A stretch of 64,000 bases of DNA from Stappia indica (GCF_009789575.1 NZ_CP046908.1:1736001-1800000); one strand, 5' to 3'. Positions 19,268 to 29,143 are shown, numbered from the stretch's first letter. A program made the numbers and translations. Notes: generated by a model not told the origin, from the letters alone.

Positions 19268-20269
19268 ATGACGCGCCCGAATACAGACGCCAGCGACCTG
19301 TTGCTCGACATGCGCGGCCTGACGCTCGGCGTCGCCACGCCCGACGGCATCCTGCCGGTGGTGCAGGACCTCTCGCTCAGCCTGTCGACCGGCGAGACGC
19401 TCGGCATCGTCGGCGAGAGCGGCTGCGGCAAGAGCCTTACCTCGCTCGCGATCATGGGTCTGCTGGAGGGAACGCCCGTGCGCGTTCTTGCCGGCGAGAT
19501 CTTCTTCCGCGGCCGCGACCTGTTGCGCCTGTCGCCGCGCGAGCGCCGCGCGGTCATGGGCAACGAGATGTCGATGATCTTCCAGGAGCCGATGACCTCG
19601 CTCAATCCGGTCTATCGGATCGGCGACCAGATCATCGAGGCGATCCGCGAGCATCAGCCGATGTCGCGCCGTGCCGCCCGCGACCGGGCGCTGGAGCTGC
19701 TGACCATGGTCCGCATCCCCGATCCGGCCGGACGCATCGACAGCTTCCCGCACCAACTGTCCGGCGGCCAGCGCCAGCGCGTGATGATCGCCATGGCACT
19801 CGCCGGCTCGCCGCGCCTCTTGATCGCCGACGAGCCGACCACCGCCCTCGACGTCACCGTGCAGGCGCAGATCCTCAATCTCATCGTCGAGTTGCAGAAG
19901 GAGACCGGCATGGGCGTCATGCTGATCTCCCACGATCTTGGCGTCATCGCCGAGACCTGCGACCGCATCGCCGTGATGTATCGGGGCCGCGTGGTCGAGA
20001 CGGCGGGTGCGCGCGAGCTCTTCCAGGACATGCGCCATCCCTACACCCGCGGCCTGCTGGACTCGATTCCCGAGGCCGACGAGGACGTCGACCGGCTCTC
20101 CGCCATTCCCGGACGCGTCCCGACGCTCGACGAGGCCATCGCCGGCTGCGCCTTCCATCCGCGCTGCGCGCGGGCAGGAGCCGGCTGCGACAGCGACCAG
20201 CCGGCGCTCACCGCCTTCGCGCCCACCCATTTCGCCCGCTGCCACTACCCGCTGGAGCCGGACGCATGA
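19268..20269 (+). CDS. ABC transporter ATP-binding protein, DppD type
   Basis: This 333-residue ATPase has Walker A GESGCGKS, a Q-loop in [15 protein letters not shown], signature LSGGQRQRV, Walker [13 protein letters not shown] and the switch histidine in [10 protein letters not shown]. The C-terminal oligopeptide-transporter domain ([15 protein letters not shown]) carries the cysteines that hold an Fe-S cluster in some Dpp/Opp ATPases. It forms a heterodimer with the next gene, which it overlaps by 4 bases. Confidence 0.93.
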   Translation: MTRPNTDASDLLLDMRGLTLGVATPDGILPVVQDLSLSLSTGETLGIVGESGCGKSLTSLAIMGLLEGTPVRVLAGEIFFRGRDLLRLSPRERRAVMGNEMSMIFQEPMTSLNPVYRIGDQIIEAIREHQPMSRRAARDRALELLTMVRIPDPAGRIDSFPHQLSGGQRQRVMIAMALAGSPRLLIADEPTTALDVTVQAQILNLIVELQKETGMGVMLISHDLGVIAETCDRIAVMYRGRVVETAGARELFQDMRHPYTRGLLDSIPEADEDVDRLSAIPGRVPTLDEAIAGCAFHPRCARAGAGCDSDQPALTAFAPTHFARCHYPLEPDA

Positions 20270-21267
20270 CCGACGCCGCCCCCCTTCTCCAGGTCCGCGA
20301 CCTGAAGACCCACTTCACCTTCCGCGCGCCCTCGACCGGCGTGTTGCCGGGCCCCAAACGCATCCTCAAGGCGGTCGACGGCGTCTCCTTCGACCTTGCC
20401 GAGGGCGAGGTGCTGGGCATCGTCGGCGAAAGCGGCTGCGGCAAGTCCACGGTCGGGCGCACGCTGACGAAGCTCGAGCCGGCAACCAGCGGCGAGGCGC
20501 GGTTCCGCGGCCGCGACATTCTGGGACTTTCGGCGGGCGCCTTCCGGCCGCTGCGCCGCGAGATCCAGATGATCTTCCAGGACCCGTTCGCCTCGCTCAA
20601 TCCGCGCCTCACCATCGAGCAGACGCTGGCCGAACCGGTCCGTATCCACGACCTTGCCCGCACCCGCGAGGAGGTGCGCGCCCGCATCGCCGACACGCTG
20701 GTGAAGGTCGGCCTCGATCCGAAGGTGATGACCCGCTATCCGCACGAGTTCTCCGGCGGCCAGCGCCAGCGCATCGGCATCGCCAGGGTGATGATCGTCG
20801 AGCCGCGCCTCGTCATCGCCGACGAGGCGGTCTCCGCCCTCGACGTGTCGATCCAGGCGCAGGTGCTCAATCTCATCAAGGACCTGCAGCGCGACAGCGG
20901 CATCTCGATGCTGTTCATCTCCCACGACCTCGGCGTCGTGCGGCACATCTCCGACCGTGTCGCCGTCATGTATCTCGGCCGCATCGTCGAAACGGCGCCG
21001 AAGGCCGCCATCTTCGAAAAGCCCGCGCATCCCTATACGCGCCTGCTGCTCGCCTCCATCCCGCGCATCCGGCCGGGACGGCAGCCGGTCGCCGATCTCG
21101 GCGAACCGGCCAGCGCCGCCTCGCCGCCCTCCGGCTGCGCCTTCCATCCGCGTTGCCCGCTCGCCACCGACATCTGCCGCTCGACGCGGCCCGATCCGGT
21201 GGATCTCGGCAACGGACGTTCCAGTGCCTGCCACCATGCCGGCCAGCTTCTCGGGGAGGCCGCCTGA
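20266..21267 (+). CDS. ABC transporter ATP-binding protein, DppF type
   Basis: This 333-residue partner ATPase has Walker A GESGCGKS, the Q-loop IQMIFQDPFASLNPRL, signature FSGGQRQRI, Walker B VIADEAVSALD and switch MLFISHDLGV. In Walker B the usual EPT is EAV, which is common in DppF. The C-terminal cysteine cluster ([16 protein letters not shown]) is present. Its stop overlaps the start of the M81 gene by one base, indicating a single operon from importer to peptidase. Confidence 0.93.
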   Translation: MTDAAPLLQVRDLKTHFTFRAPSTGVLPGPKRILKAVDGVSFDLAEGEVLGIVGESGCGKSTVGRTLTKLEPATSGEARFRGRDILGLSAGAFRPLRREIQMIFQDPFASLNPRLTIEQTLAEPVRIHDLARTREEVRARIADTLVKVGLDPKVMTRYPHEFSGGQRQRIGIARVMIVEPRLVIADEAVSALDVSIQAQVLNLIKDLQRDSGISMLFISHDLGVVRHISDRVAVMYLGRIVETAPKAAIFEKPAHPYTRLLLASIPRIRPGRQPVADLGEPASAASPPSGCAFHPRCPLATDICRSTRPDPVDLGNGRSSACHHAGQLLGEAA

Positions 21268-22736
21268 TGGCCGAAATGAAACGCGTATTCGTCGGGTCCC
21301 TGGCAACGGAGACCAACACCTTCTCGCCCCTGCGCACCGACCTGCAGGACTTCCGCGACAGCTTCTATGCCGGCCCCGGCGAGCACCCCGCAACGCCGAC
21401 GCTGTGCAGCGCGGTCTTCCCGGTCGCCCGTGACCGCGCGCGGCAATACGGCTGGGACGTGATCGAGGGCACCGCGACCTGGGCGGAGCCGGGCGGGCTC
21501 GTCAACGCCCGCACCTGGGAGCTGCTGCGCGACCAGATGCTGGCCGAGATCCGCGCCGCGCTGCCGCTCGACATCGTGCTGCTCGGCCTGCACGGCGCGA
21601 TGGTCGCCGACGGCTGCCTCGACTGCGAGGGCGAGATTCTGGAGGCGGTGCGCGCCATCGTCGGGCCGGGCACGATCGTCGGCGCCACCTTCGATCCGCA
21701 CAGCCACCTGTCGGCAAAGCGCACGGCCAATGCCGACCTGCTGGTCGCCTTCAAGGAATTCCCGCACACCGATTTCGTCATCGCCGCCGAAAGCCTCATA
21801 GATCTCGCCCACCGCATGTCGGTCGGCGAGGTGAAGCCGGAAATCTCGGTCTTCGACTGCCGGATGATCGAGGTGCTGCCGACCAGCCGCCAGCCCATGC
21901 GCGGCTTCGTCGACAAGCTCAAGGCGCTGGAAGGGCATGACGGCGTCCTGTCGGTCTCGGTGATCCACGGCTTCATGGCCGCCGATGTGCCGGACCTCGG
22001 CTCCCGCCTCGTCGTCATCACCGACGGCGACCGGCCGAAGGGCGACCAGCTGGCGCGCGAACTCGGCATGGAGCTCTTCTCCTTCCGCGGTCGCACCCGG
22101 CCGGACTTCCTCACCCCGGCTGAGGCGCTCGACAGGGCGGCCGAGATCGACGGCCGGCCGGTCGTTATCGCCGACGTCTGGGACAATCCGGGCGGCGGCG
22201 TGCCGGGCGATTCCACCATCGTGCTGCGCGAGATGATCGCCCGCGATCTCACGGACGCCGCCCTCGCCTCGATCTGGGACCCGGTCGCGGTGCGCACCTG
22301 CATTTCCGCTGGCGAAGGCGCGACGCTCCCCTTGCGCTTCGGCGGCAAGATGTCGGCCGCGGCGGGCGAGCCCATCGATGCCGAAGTGACGGTGGAAAAG
22401 GTGGTGCGCAACGCGGTGCAGAGCTTCGGCACCAGCGTCGTGCCGCTGGGCGATTCGGTGACGATCCGCGTTGGCGGCCTGCGCGTCGTGCTCAACACGG
22501 TGCGCTCGCAGATCTTCAGCCCGGACGCTTTCGCCAACATGGGGATCGACCCGGCGGCGATGAAGATCCTGGTTGTGAAGTCGACCAATCACTTCCACGA
22601 TGCCTTCTCGCGGATCGCCGCCGACATCCTCTATGCGGCGGTCGACGGGCCCTACCCGAACGATCCGGCGACCAACACCTACCACACCCTCACACGCGCC
22701 ATCTGGCCGCGTGTCGAGGATCCCCACGCCGCCTGA
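21267..22736 (+). CDS. M81-family metallopeptidase (MlrC-like)
   Basis: This 489-residue zinc peptidase belongs to the family of MlrC, which cleaves linear microcystin fragments. Visible family segments are FVGSLATETNTFSPL, IVLLGLHGAMVADG, the metal-binding FDPHSHLS, VIHGFMAADVPDLGS and VIADVWDNPGGGVPGDST. I placed the start at 21267 (ATG overlapping the dppF-like stop as TGATG). Co-occurrence with a Dpp-type importer is common and suggests it opens imported peptides with unusual bonds such as isoaspartyl or D-residues. The substrate is not known. Confidence 0.88.
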   Translation: MAEMKRVFVGSLATETNTFSPLRTDLQDFRDSFYAGPGEHPATPTLCSAVFPVARDRARQYGWDVIEGTATWAEPGGLVNARTWELLRDQMLAEIRAALPLDIVLLGLHGAMVADGCLDCEGEILEAVRAIVGPGTIVGATFDPHSHLSAKRTANADLLVAFKEFPHTDFVIAAESLIDLAHRMSVGEVKPEISVFDCRMIEVLPTSRQPMRGFVDKLKALEGHDGVLSVSVIHGFMAADVPDLGSRLVVITDGDRPKGDQLARELGMELFSFRGRTRPDFLTPAEALDRAAEIDGRPVVIADVWDNPGGGVPGDSTIVLREMIARDLTDAALASIWDPVAVRTCISAGEGATLPLRFGGKMSAAAGEPIDAEVTVEKVVRNAVQSFGTSVVPLGDSVTIRVGGLRVVLNTVRSQIFSPDAFANMGIDPAAMKILVVKSTNHFHDAFSRIAADILYAAVDGPYPNDPATNTYHTLTRAIWPRVEDPHAA

Positions 22737-22753
22737 GACGAACGGACCACACC

Positions 22754-23833
22754 ATGACCGCCGACGCGCCCTTCCAGCCCGAAACGCCCGCCCTCGTGCT
22801 GGACGAGGCGGTTGCGCTCGCCAACATCGCCCGCTTCCAGGCCCATTGCGACCGGCTCGGCCTCAAGAGCCGGCCGCATATCAAGACGCACAAGCTGCCG
22901 CGCTTCGCCAAGGCGCAGATCGAGGCCGGCGCACGCGGCATCACCTGCCAGAAGATCGGCGAGGCGGAGGTCATGGCCGATGCCGGCATCGACGACATCC
23001 TCATCACCTTCAACATCCTCGGCGAGTCCAAGCTTGCGCGGCTGAAGGCGCTGGCCGGACGCATCGCCCGCCTTGCCGTCGTCGCCGACAGCGAGACGAC
23101 GGTGGACGGCCTGGCAGCGGCCTTCGCGGACGGTGCGGCAACGCTGCATGTGATGGTGGAATGCGATACCGGCGCCGGGCGCTGCGGCGTCCAGACGCCA
23201 GCAGAGGCAGCAGATCTCGCCGCCCGCATCGCGGCGGCGCCCGGCCTCGTCTTCGCCGGTCTGATGACCTATCCCGCCCCCGGCAAGGCCGGCAATGTCG
23301 AACGCTTCATGGGCGAGGCGCTCGGCCTGCTCGGCGCACGCGGCATCGACTGCCCGGAAATCTCCAGCGGCGGCTCGCCCGACATGTGGCATGCGGGCGA
23401 AGCGGAAGGCGGGTCCCGCAACCTCGTCACCGAGTACCGGGCCGGCACCTATATCTACAACGACCGCTCGCTGGTCGAGCGCGGCGCCTGCGCCCTCGAC
23501 GACTGCGCCCTGACGGTGCATGCCACCGTCGTCAGCCGGCCGACACCAACGCGCGCGGTGCTGGATGCCGGCTCCAAGGCGCTGTCCTCGGATCTGCTCG
23601 GCCTCACCGGACACGGCACCGTCATCGGCCATCCGGATGCGCAGATCGCCGCGCTCAGCGAGGAACATGCGGTGGTCGAGATCCCCGCCGGCAGCCTTGC
23701 CGTCGGCGACCGCGTCCGCATCGTGCCGAACCATTGCTGCGTGGTGACGAACCTATTCGACCGGGCCTGGCTGCTCGGTGCCGACGGCGGCGTTCAGGAG
23801 ATCGACATCGCCGCCCGCGGCCGCATGACCTGA
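22754..23833 (+). CDS. D-threonine aldolase-like PLP enzyme (alanine-racemase fold)
   Basis: This 359-residue PLP enzyme has the cofactor lysine in RPHIKTHKLP and follows the D-threonine aldolase/D-serine dehydratase layout. The C-terminal metal site is VPNHCCVVTN (His and Cys). Such enzymes cleave D-3-hydroxy-amino acids or dehydrate D-serine, using a divalent metal. It ends the importer/M81 operon, 17 bases after the peptidase gene, which fits catabolism of D-amino acids freed from imported peptides. D-threonine aldolase, D-threo-3-hydroxyaspartate dehydratase and D-serine dehydratase cannot be told apart here. Confidence 0.85.
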   Translation: MTADAPFQPETPALVLDEAVALANIARFQAHCDRLGLKSRPHIKTHKLPRFAKAQIEAGARGITCQKIGEAEVMADAGIDDILITFNILGESKLARLKALAGRIARLAVVADSETTVDGLAAAFADGAATLHVMVECDTGAGRCGVQTPAEAADLAARIAAAPGLVFAGLMTYPAPGKAGNVERFMGEALGLLGARGIDCPEISSGGSPDMWHAGEAEGGSRNLVTEYRAGTYIYNDRSLVERGACALDDCALTVHATVVSRPTPTRAVLDAGSKALSSDLLGLTGHGTVIGHPDAQIAALSEEHAVVEIPAGSLAVGDRVRIVPNHCCVVTNLFDRAWLLGADGGVQEIDIAARGRMT

Positions 23834-23858
23834 CGGACTGACCGGCGCGACCCTCTCC

Positions 23859-24560
23859 TCAGGCCTCGTCGGGATCGAAATAGTCTGCGTGGGCGGCCCG
23901 AATATCGTCGATGATGCCGGCGATACGGGCCAGATGCGAGCGCATCCGCGTGATCGCCCCGTCCTGATCGCCGCCGCGCACCGCCGCCAGGATCGAGATG
24001 TGGTCCTCCAGCGCCAGCCGCGCGCCGTTTTCCAGCGACAGATAGCGGACCCGGTCCATATGGGCCTTGTGATCGCGGATGAGTGCCCACACGTGCCCCT
24101 GCCCGGCGATCTCGCAAATACGGTTGTGGAAACTGTCGTCGAGCGCGTGGAAGCCGGCACGGTCGTCGCGATCCACCGCCTTTTCCTGCTCGCCGATCAT
24201 GTCTTCCAGCTCGCCCATCTCCGCCTCGGTCATGTTGGCCATGGCCGCGCGCATCGTCTCCAGTTCGAGCGCGGTGCGGATGAAGCGGGCCCGGTGCACC
24301 GCCTCGACCGAGATCGGCGTCACCACCGTGGCGCGCTGCGGACGGATCAGCAGGAAGCCCTGCTGCGATAGCCGGTAGAAGGCATCGCGCACCGGCTGCC
24401 GGCTGACGCCCATCTGCTTGGCGACTTCCGCCTCCGACAGCTTGGTGCCCGGCAACAGGTCGAGGCCGACCACCCGGTTGTAGAGTTCGGCAAACACCAG
24501 ATCGGTCACGGACGGCACGCGCGACATGTCGAGCGTCCTGAGCTTGATCTGTTCCGTCAT
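23859..24560 (-). CDS. GntR-family regulator, FCD (FadR) subgroup
   Basis: This 233-residue protein has an N-terminal winged helix (TDLVFAELYNRVVGLDLLPGTKLSEAEVAKQMGVSRQPVRDAFYRLSQQGFL) and an all-helical FCD ligand domain. Metal-binding residues are visible in FHALDDSFHNRI and the late MRSHL. The start at 24560 has GGGAGGG upstream. It is divergent from the hexuronate operon and likely represses it, as UxuR/ExuR-type FCD proteins do. The site at 24745-24770 overlaps the uxaC promoter. It is convergent with the previous operon, 25 bases apart. Confidence 0.9.
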   Translation of the reverse strand: MTEQIKLRTLDMSRVPSVTDLVFAELYNRVVGLDLLPGTKLSEAEVAKQMGVSRQPVRDAFYRLSQQGFLLIRPQRATVVTPISVEAVHRARFIRTALELETMRAAMANMTEAEMGELEDMIGEQEKAVDRDDRAGFHALDDSFHNRICEIAGQGHVWALIRDHKAHMDRVRYLSLENGARLALEDHISILAAVRGGDQDGAITRMRSHLARIAGIIDDIRAAHADYFDPDEA

Positions 24561-24728
24561 CCACCTGCCCTCCCTGCGACCACCGCAGCCCGCCCGCAAG
24601 ATCGGACGAGGCCTTGGCGCCGCGCTGCCGGACGTTTCGTCCGCGCCGGTTTTCCGGCATTTGCCGGGAGGCTCGTCCTAGCGACTGCCGCCCGGTTTGA
24701 CAATTCGTCGCCCCGTTTCCCCGAGGCG

Positions 24729-24770
24729 TTGACTCGACTTGCAGACTAACATATTAGATTACTAGTTAGT
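24729..24770 (+). promoter_or_regulatory. Hexuronate operon promoter with GntR-like operator
   Basis: TTGACT (24729-24734), 17 bases and TATTAG (24752-24757) form the promoter. ACTAAC (24745-24750) and GTTAGT (24765-24770) are inverted arms; inside, CTAA-CATA-TTAG (24747-24758) is a near-perfect dyad over the -10. The leader would be about 65 bases. Confidence 0.55.
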
Positions 24771-24830
24771 TCGCCAGCCCCAACAATGAGACGCGAAAAT
24801 AACGTGTCAGGGCCGGCAGGGAGGATCGGA

Positions 24831-26237
24831 ATGGCGCTACTGGACGAGGACCGGCTGTTTCCGGTGGAGCCGCGCACGCGCGGCCTTGCCCGCGACATCT
24901 ACCGGACCATCCGCGACCTGCCCATCGTCAGCCCGCACGGCCATACGGATCCGGCGTGGTTCGCGCTGAACGAGCCCTTCCCCGATCCGGCCGAGCTTTT
25001 CGTGGTGCCGGACCACTACGTCTTCCGCATGCTGTGTTCGCAGGGAATCCCGCTGACCGATCTCGGCGTGCCCCGTGTCGACGGCGGCACGAGCGAGCGC
25101 GACCCGCGCCGCATCTGGCAGCTCTTTGCCGACAATTTCCACCTCTTCCGCGGCACGCCCTCCGCGCTCTGGCTGAACCACGCCTTCCAGGAAGTTTTCG
25201 GCATCGACGAGCCGCTGGGCCCAAAGACCGCGACCCGCATCTACGACCACATTGCCGACTGCCTTGCCCGGCCGCAGTTCCGGCCGCGCGCCTTGTTCGA
25301 TCGCTTCAACATCGAGGTCATCGCCACGACGGAATCGGCGCTCGACTCGCTGGAGCATCATCGCACGATCCGCGAGAGCGGCTGGGACGGCCGGGTGATC
25401 ACCGCCTATCGGCCCGATGCGGTGATCGATCCCGAGTTCGAGGGCTTTGCCGCCAACGTCGCCCGTCTCGGCGAGATCACCGGCGAGGACACGACGACCT
25501 GGCCGGGTTATCTCGCCGCCCACCGTGCGCGGCGCGCCTTCTTCAAGCAGCACGGCGCCACCTCGACCGACCACGGCGCGCCCAGCGCCCGCACCGAGGA
25601 TCTGTCCCCGGCCGAGGCCGCCGGCCTCTTCGACAAGGCGCTGGCCGGACGCTGCACGGCGGAGGAAGCCGACCGGTTCCGCGGCCACATGCTGACCGAG
25701 ATGGCGCGCATGAGCCTCGACGACGGACTGGTGATGCAGATCCATCCCGGTGCGTTCCGCAACCATTCGCCGGCGATCATGGCCCGGCACGGCCGCGACA
25801 AGGGCTTCGACGTGCCGACGCGCACCGACTACGTGCGGGCGCTCAAGCCGCTGCTCGACGCGGTCGGCCACGAGCCCGGCCTCACCATCATCCTCTTCAC
25901 GCTGGACGAGACGTCCTATGCGCGCGAGCTGGCGCCGCTCGCCGGCGCCTATCCGGTGCTGCGCCTCGGCCCGCCCTGGTGGTTCCACGACAGCGCGGAA
26001 GGCATGCGCCGTTTCCGCGAAATGGCGACGGAAACCGCCGGTTTCTACAACACGGTCGGGTTCAACGACGACACCCGCGCCTTCTGTTCCATCCCCGCCC
26101 GCCATGACGTGGCCCGGCGGTCGGATGCGGCATTCCTTGCCACACTCGTCGCCACAGGGAGGCTCGGCGAGGGCGAGGCATACGAGGTCGCACGCGACCT
26201 CACCTACACCCTGGTCAAGGCAGCCTACAGGCTGTGA
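24831..26237 (+). CDS. uxaC: Glucuronate/galacturonate (uronate) isomerase
   Basis: This 468-residue enzyme isomerises D-glucuronate to D-fructuronate and D-galacturonate to D-tagaturonate. The metal-binding HxH is in LPIVSPHGHTDPAWF, and family regions LVMQIHPGAFRNHSP and GPPWWFHDSAEGM are present. Length matches the family (about 470). The ATG at 24831 follows GGGAGG; an in-frame ATG at 24786 would add 15 unlikely residues. It is the first gene of a ten-gene hexuronate operon that ends at 35248. Confidence 0.95.
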   Translation: MALLDEDRLFPVEPRTRGLARDIYRTIRDLPIVSPHGHTDPAWFALNEPFPDPAELFVVPDHYVFRMLCSQGIPLTDLGVPRVDGGTSERDPRRIWQLFADNFHLFRGTPSALWLNHAFQEVFGIDEPLGPKTATRIYDHIADCLARPQFRPRALFDRFNIEVIATTESALDSLEHHRTIRESGWDGRVITAYRPDAVIDPEFEGFAANVARLGEITGEDTTTWPGYLAAHRARRAFFKQHGATSTDHGAPSARTEDLSPAEAAGLFDKALAGRCTAEEADRFRGHMLTEMARMSLDDGLVMQIHPGAFRNHSPAIMARHGRDKGFDVPTRTDYVRALKPLLDAVGHEPGLTIILFTLDETSYARELAPLAGAYPVLRLGPPWWFHDSAEGMRRFREMATETAGFYNTVGFNDDTRAFCSIPARHDVARRSDAAFLATLVATGRLGEGEAYEVARDLTYTLVKAAYRL

Positions 26238-26270
26238 CCGGGCTGAAACTGCTCTAGGGAGGAACTGAAC

Positions 26271-27251
26271 ATGAAACACTGGAAGACCATGACGGCAGCC
26301 TTCGGACTGCTTGCCGCCTCCGCCATGACGGTGCAGGCGGCCGACATCGTCCTGCGGTCCTCGGACACCCATCCGGACGGGTATCCGACTGTCGAGGCGG
26401 TCAAGTATCTGGGCGACCTCGTCAAGGAGCGCTCCAACGGCCGCATCGAGATCGAGGTGTTCCACTCGGCCCAGCTTGGCCAGGAGAAGGACACGATCGA
26501 ACAGACCCAGTTCGGCGTGATCGACATGAACCGCGTCTCGCTCGGGCCGTTCAACAACATCATCGAGGAGACCCAGGTTCCCTCGCTGCCCTACATCTTC
26601 CGCTCCGTCGACCACATGCACAAGGTGATGGACGGCGAGATCGGCCAGGAGATCCTCGACGCCTTCTCCGCCCATGACCTCGTCGGCCTCGTCTTCTACG
26701 ATGCCGGTTCGCGCTCCTTCTACAACCGCCAGAAGCCGGTCGAGAGCATGGCCGACCTGTCGGGCATGAAGTTCCGCGTCATGCAGTCGGACCTGTTCGT
26801 CGACATGGTCAACGCGCTCGGCGCCAACGCGACGCCGATGCCTTATGGCGAGGTCTATTCCTCGATCCAGACCGGCGTCATCGACGGTGCCGAGAACAAC
26901 TGGCCGTCCTTCGAGAGCTCCGGCCATTTCGAGGTCGCCGGCTACTACACGCTCGACGAGCACCTGATCGTGCCGGAAGTCCTGGTCATGTCGAAGAAGA
27001 GCTGGGACAAGCTCTCGGCCGAGGACCAGGCCTTGATCCGCCAGGCCGCCAAGGACTCCGTCCCGCACATGCGCAAGCTGTGGGCCGAGCGCGAGGCCGC
27101 CTCCGAGGCCAAGGTGCGCGAGGCCGGTGTGAAGATCGTCAACGACATCGACAAGACGCCGTTCATCGAGGCGATGAAGCCGGTCTACGAGAAATACGTG
27201 ACCTCCGACAAGCTGAAGGACCTCGTCGCCCGTATCCAGGCGACCGAGTGA
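26271..27251 (+). CDS. dctP: TRAP transporter substrate-binding protein, hexuronate operon
   Basis: This 326-residue periplasmic protein has a signal peptide of about 23 residues ([23 protein letters not shown]). The mature part begins [20 protein letters not shown], and the [20 protein letters not shown] segment holds the conserved Arg for the substrate carboxylate. GGGAGGA precedes the ATG. Sitting between uxaC and kdgF, its ligand is very likely a hexuronate, as shown for several DctP proteins from such operons. Confidence 0.93.
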   Translation: MKHWKTMTAAFGLLAASAMTVQAADIVLRSSDTHPDGYPTVEAVKYLGDLVKERSNGRIEIEVFHSAQLGQEKDTIEQTQFGVIDMNRVSLGPFNNIIEETQVPSLPYIFRSVDHMHKVMDGEIGQEILDAFSAHDLVGLVFYDAGSRSFYNRQKPVESMADLSGMKFRVMQSDLFVDMVNALGANATPMPYGEVYSSIQTGVIDGAENNWPSFESSGHFEVAGYYTLDEHLIVPEVLVMSKKSWDKLSAEDQALIRQAAKDSVPHMRKLWAEREAASEAKVREAGVKIVNDIDKTPFIEAMKPVYEKYVTSDKLKDLVARIQATE

Positions 27252-27267
27252 TCCCTGCCTGACTTCG

Positions 27268-27300
27268 AACCCGCGGCGGCCGGTTCGCCGCGGGTTTCTT
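27268..27300 (+). terminator. Intra-operon hairpin with T-rich tail after dctP
   Basis: AACCCGCGGCG (27268-27278) and CGCCGCGGGTT (27286-27296) form an 11-bp perfect stem with a 7-base loop, followed by TTTCTTCTT. It probably acts as a partial terminator or 3' stabiliser, giving more binding-protein mRNA than permease mRNA. Confidence 0.65.
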
Positions 27301-27331
27301 CTTGCCGGGAGGACGCATCTTGCAAGGGACA

Positions 27332-27841
27332 ATGCGCGACATCGCGCGGATCACGGGCACCATGGGCCGCATCGCCCTGTGGCTGTCGGGCACGGGCCTC
27401 GTGCTGATGACCGCATTCATTTCGGTCCAGGTCTTCTGGCGCTATGCGCTCAACGACAGCCAGTCCTGGACGGAGCCCGCATCGGTGATGCTGATGGGCT
27501 GGTTCATCTTCCTCGGCGCTGCCGTCGGCATCCGCGAGGGCTACCACCTGTCCTTCGACGTGCTGCTCTACGTGCTGCCGCTGAAGGTCAAGCTGGCGCT
27601 GCACTCGGTCTCCGACGCGGTGGTCATCGCCTTCGGTGCGGGCATGGTCTGGTACGGCGCCGAACTCGCCGCCAAGACCGCCGGCAACAAGCTGCCCTCG
27701 CTCGGCATTTCCGGTGCGTTCGACTTCCTGCCCCTCGTCGGCGGCGGGGTCCTCATCGTCCTGTTCTCGCTCGAGCGCCTCGCCCGCCGCGCCGCCGGCC
27801 TGCCGACCGCCCGCTTCGGCGAAACCGAACTGGAGGATTGA
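27332..27841 (+). CDS. dctQ: TRAP transporter small permease, hexuronate operon
   Basis: This protein of about 169 residues has four predicted membrane helices and the DctQ region QVFWRYALNDSQSWTEPASVMLMGWFIFLGAAVGIREGYHL. The start is uncertain: ATG at 27332 has AAGGG very close by, while an in-frame TTG at 27320 has a better GGAGG 7 bases upstream and would add four residues. It partners the next gene, 3 bases away. Confidence 0.9.
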   Translation: MRDIARITGTMGRIALWLSGTGLVLMTAFISVQVFWRYALNDSQSWTEPASVMLMGWFIFLGAAVGIREGYHLSFDVLLYVLPLKVKLALHSVSDAVVIAFGAGMVWYGAELAAKTAGNKLPSLGISGAFDFLPLVGGGVLIVLFSLERLARRAAGLPTARFGETELED

Positions 27842-27844
27842 CCG

Positions 27845-29125
27845 ATGGAACTGTTGATCCTCTTCGGCACCTTTACCGTCCTGCTGCTGATCGGCACGCC
27901 CGTCGCCTTCTGCCTCGGCGTCTCGTCCTTCGCCACCATCGCCTATATGGGCCTGCCGCCGGTCGTCGTTTTCCAGCGGCTGAACTCCGGCGTCTCGGTC
28001 TTCGCGCTGATGGCGATCCCGTTCTTCATCTATGCGGGCGAGCTGATGGTGCGCGGGGATATCGCCCGCCGGCTGGTGGCGCTGGCCGGCGCCCTGGTCG
28101 GCCACCTGCGCGGCGGCCTCGGCCAGGTCAACATCACCGCCTCGGTGCTGTTCGGCGGCATCTCCGGCTCGGCCGCGGCCGACGCCTCGGCCATCGGCGG
28201 CCTGATGATCCCGCAGATGAAGGCGCGCGGCTACGACGTCGACTACGGCGTCAACGTCACGGTCGTCTCCTCGATCATCGCATTGATGCTGCCGCCCTCG
28301 CACAACATGATCATCTATTCGATCTCGGCAGGCGGGCGCATCTCCATCGCCGACCTGTTCACCGCCGGCATCCTGCCCGGCCTGCTGCTGGCGCTGTCGC
28401 TCATGTTCGCGGCCTGGTACGTCGCCAAGAAGCGCAACTACCCCATCGACCCGTTCCAGGGCTGGGGCATGGTCGGCCACCTGCTGATCAACGCGACCCC
28501 CGGCATCCTGCTGATCGCCATCATCTTCGGCGGCGTGCGCTCCGGCATCTTCACCGCCTCGGAAAGCTCCTGCATCGCGGTCGTCTACGCGCTCTTCATC
28601 ACCGCCGTCGCCTACCGCACCATGCACTGGCAGAACTTCGTGCTGGCGACGACCGCCGCGGTGCGCACCACCGCCATGGTGCTGCTGGTGATCGGCTGCG
28701 CCGCCTCTTTCGGCTGGCTGCTCGCCGTGCTTCGCGTCCCCGCGACGCTCGTCGCGGTCATGCAGGACGTCTCGCAGAACCCGCTGCTGGTCCTGCTGTT
28801 GATCAACGTGATCCTGCTGATCCTCGGCACGTTCATGGACATGTCGCCGCTGATCGTCATCACCACGCCGATCTTCCTGCCCGTCGCCCAGGCCTTCGGC
28901 GTCGACCCGGTCCATTTCGGCGTCATCCTGATCCTCAATCTCGGCATCGGTCTGTGCACCCCGCCGGTCGGCGCGGTGCTCTTCGTCGGCTGCGCCGTCG
29001 GCCGGATCACCGTGTGGGATGCCGTCCGCACGATCTGGCCCTTCTACTTCGCCGCCGTCGGGACCCTGCTGCTCGTCACCTACGTGCCGGCGCTGTCGCT
29101 CTGGCTGCCGTCGCTGTTCCACTGA
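27845..29125 (+). CDS. dctM: TRAP transporter large permease, hexuronate operon
   Basis: This 426-residue, roughly 12-helix membrane protein has family segments MAIPFFIYAGELMVRGDIARRL, FGGISGSAAADASAIGG, MLPPSHNMIIYS and NLGIGLCTPPVGAVL. It forms the sodium-driven importer with the preceding two gene products. It is not closely similar by eye to the DctM at 10406, so the two TRAP systems probably have different ligands. Confidence 0.93.
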   Translation: MELLILFGTFTVLLLIGTPVAFCLGVSSFATIAYMGLPPVVVFQRLNSGVSVFALMAIPFFIYAGELMVRGDIARRLVALAGALVGHLRGGLGQVNITASVLFGGISGSAAADASAIGGLMIPQMKARGYDVDYGVNVTVVSSIIALMLPPSHNMIIYSISAGGRISIADLFTAGILPGLLLALSLMFAAWYVAKKRNYPIDPFQGWGMVGHLLINATPGILLIAIIFGGVRSGIFTASESSCIAVVYALFITAVAYRTMHWQNFVLATTAAVRTTAMVLLVIGCAASFGWLLAVLRVPATLVAVMQDVSQNPLLVLLLINVILLILGTFMDMSPLIVITTPIFLPVAQAFGVDPVHFGVILILNLGIGLCTPPVGAVLFVGCAVGRITVWDAVRTIWPFYFAAVGTLLLVTYVPALSLWLPSLFH

Positions 29126-29143
29126 TCCAATCGGAGCCCGCCC

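Noticed and set aside
24837-27332. 831-codon open frame antisense to uxaC and dctP
   Set aside because: It spans two well-supported genes on the other strand; typical codon-bias shadow.
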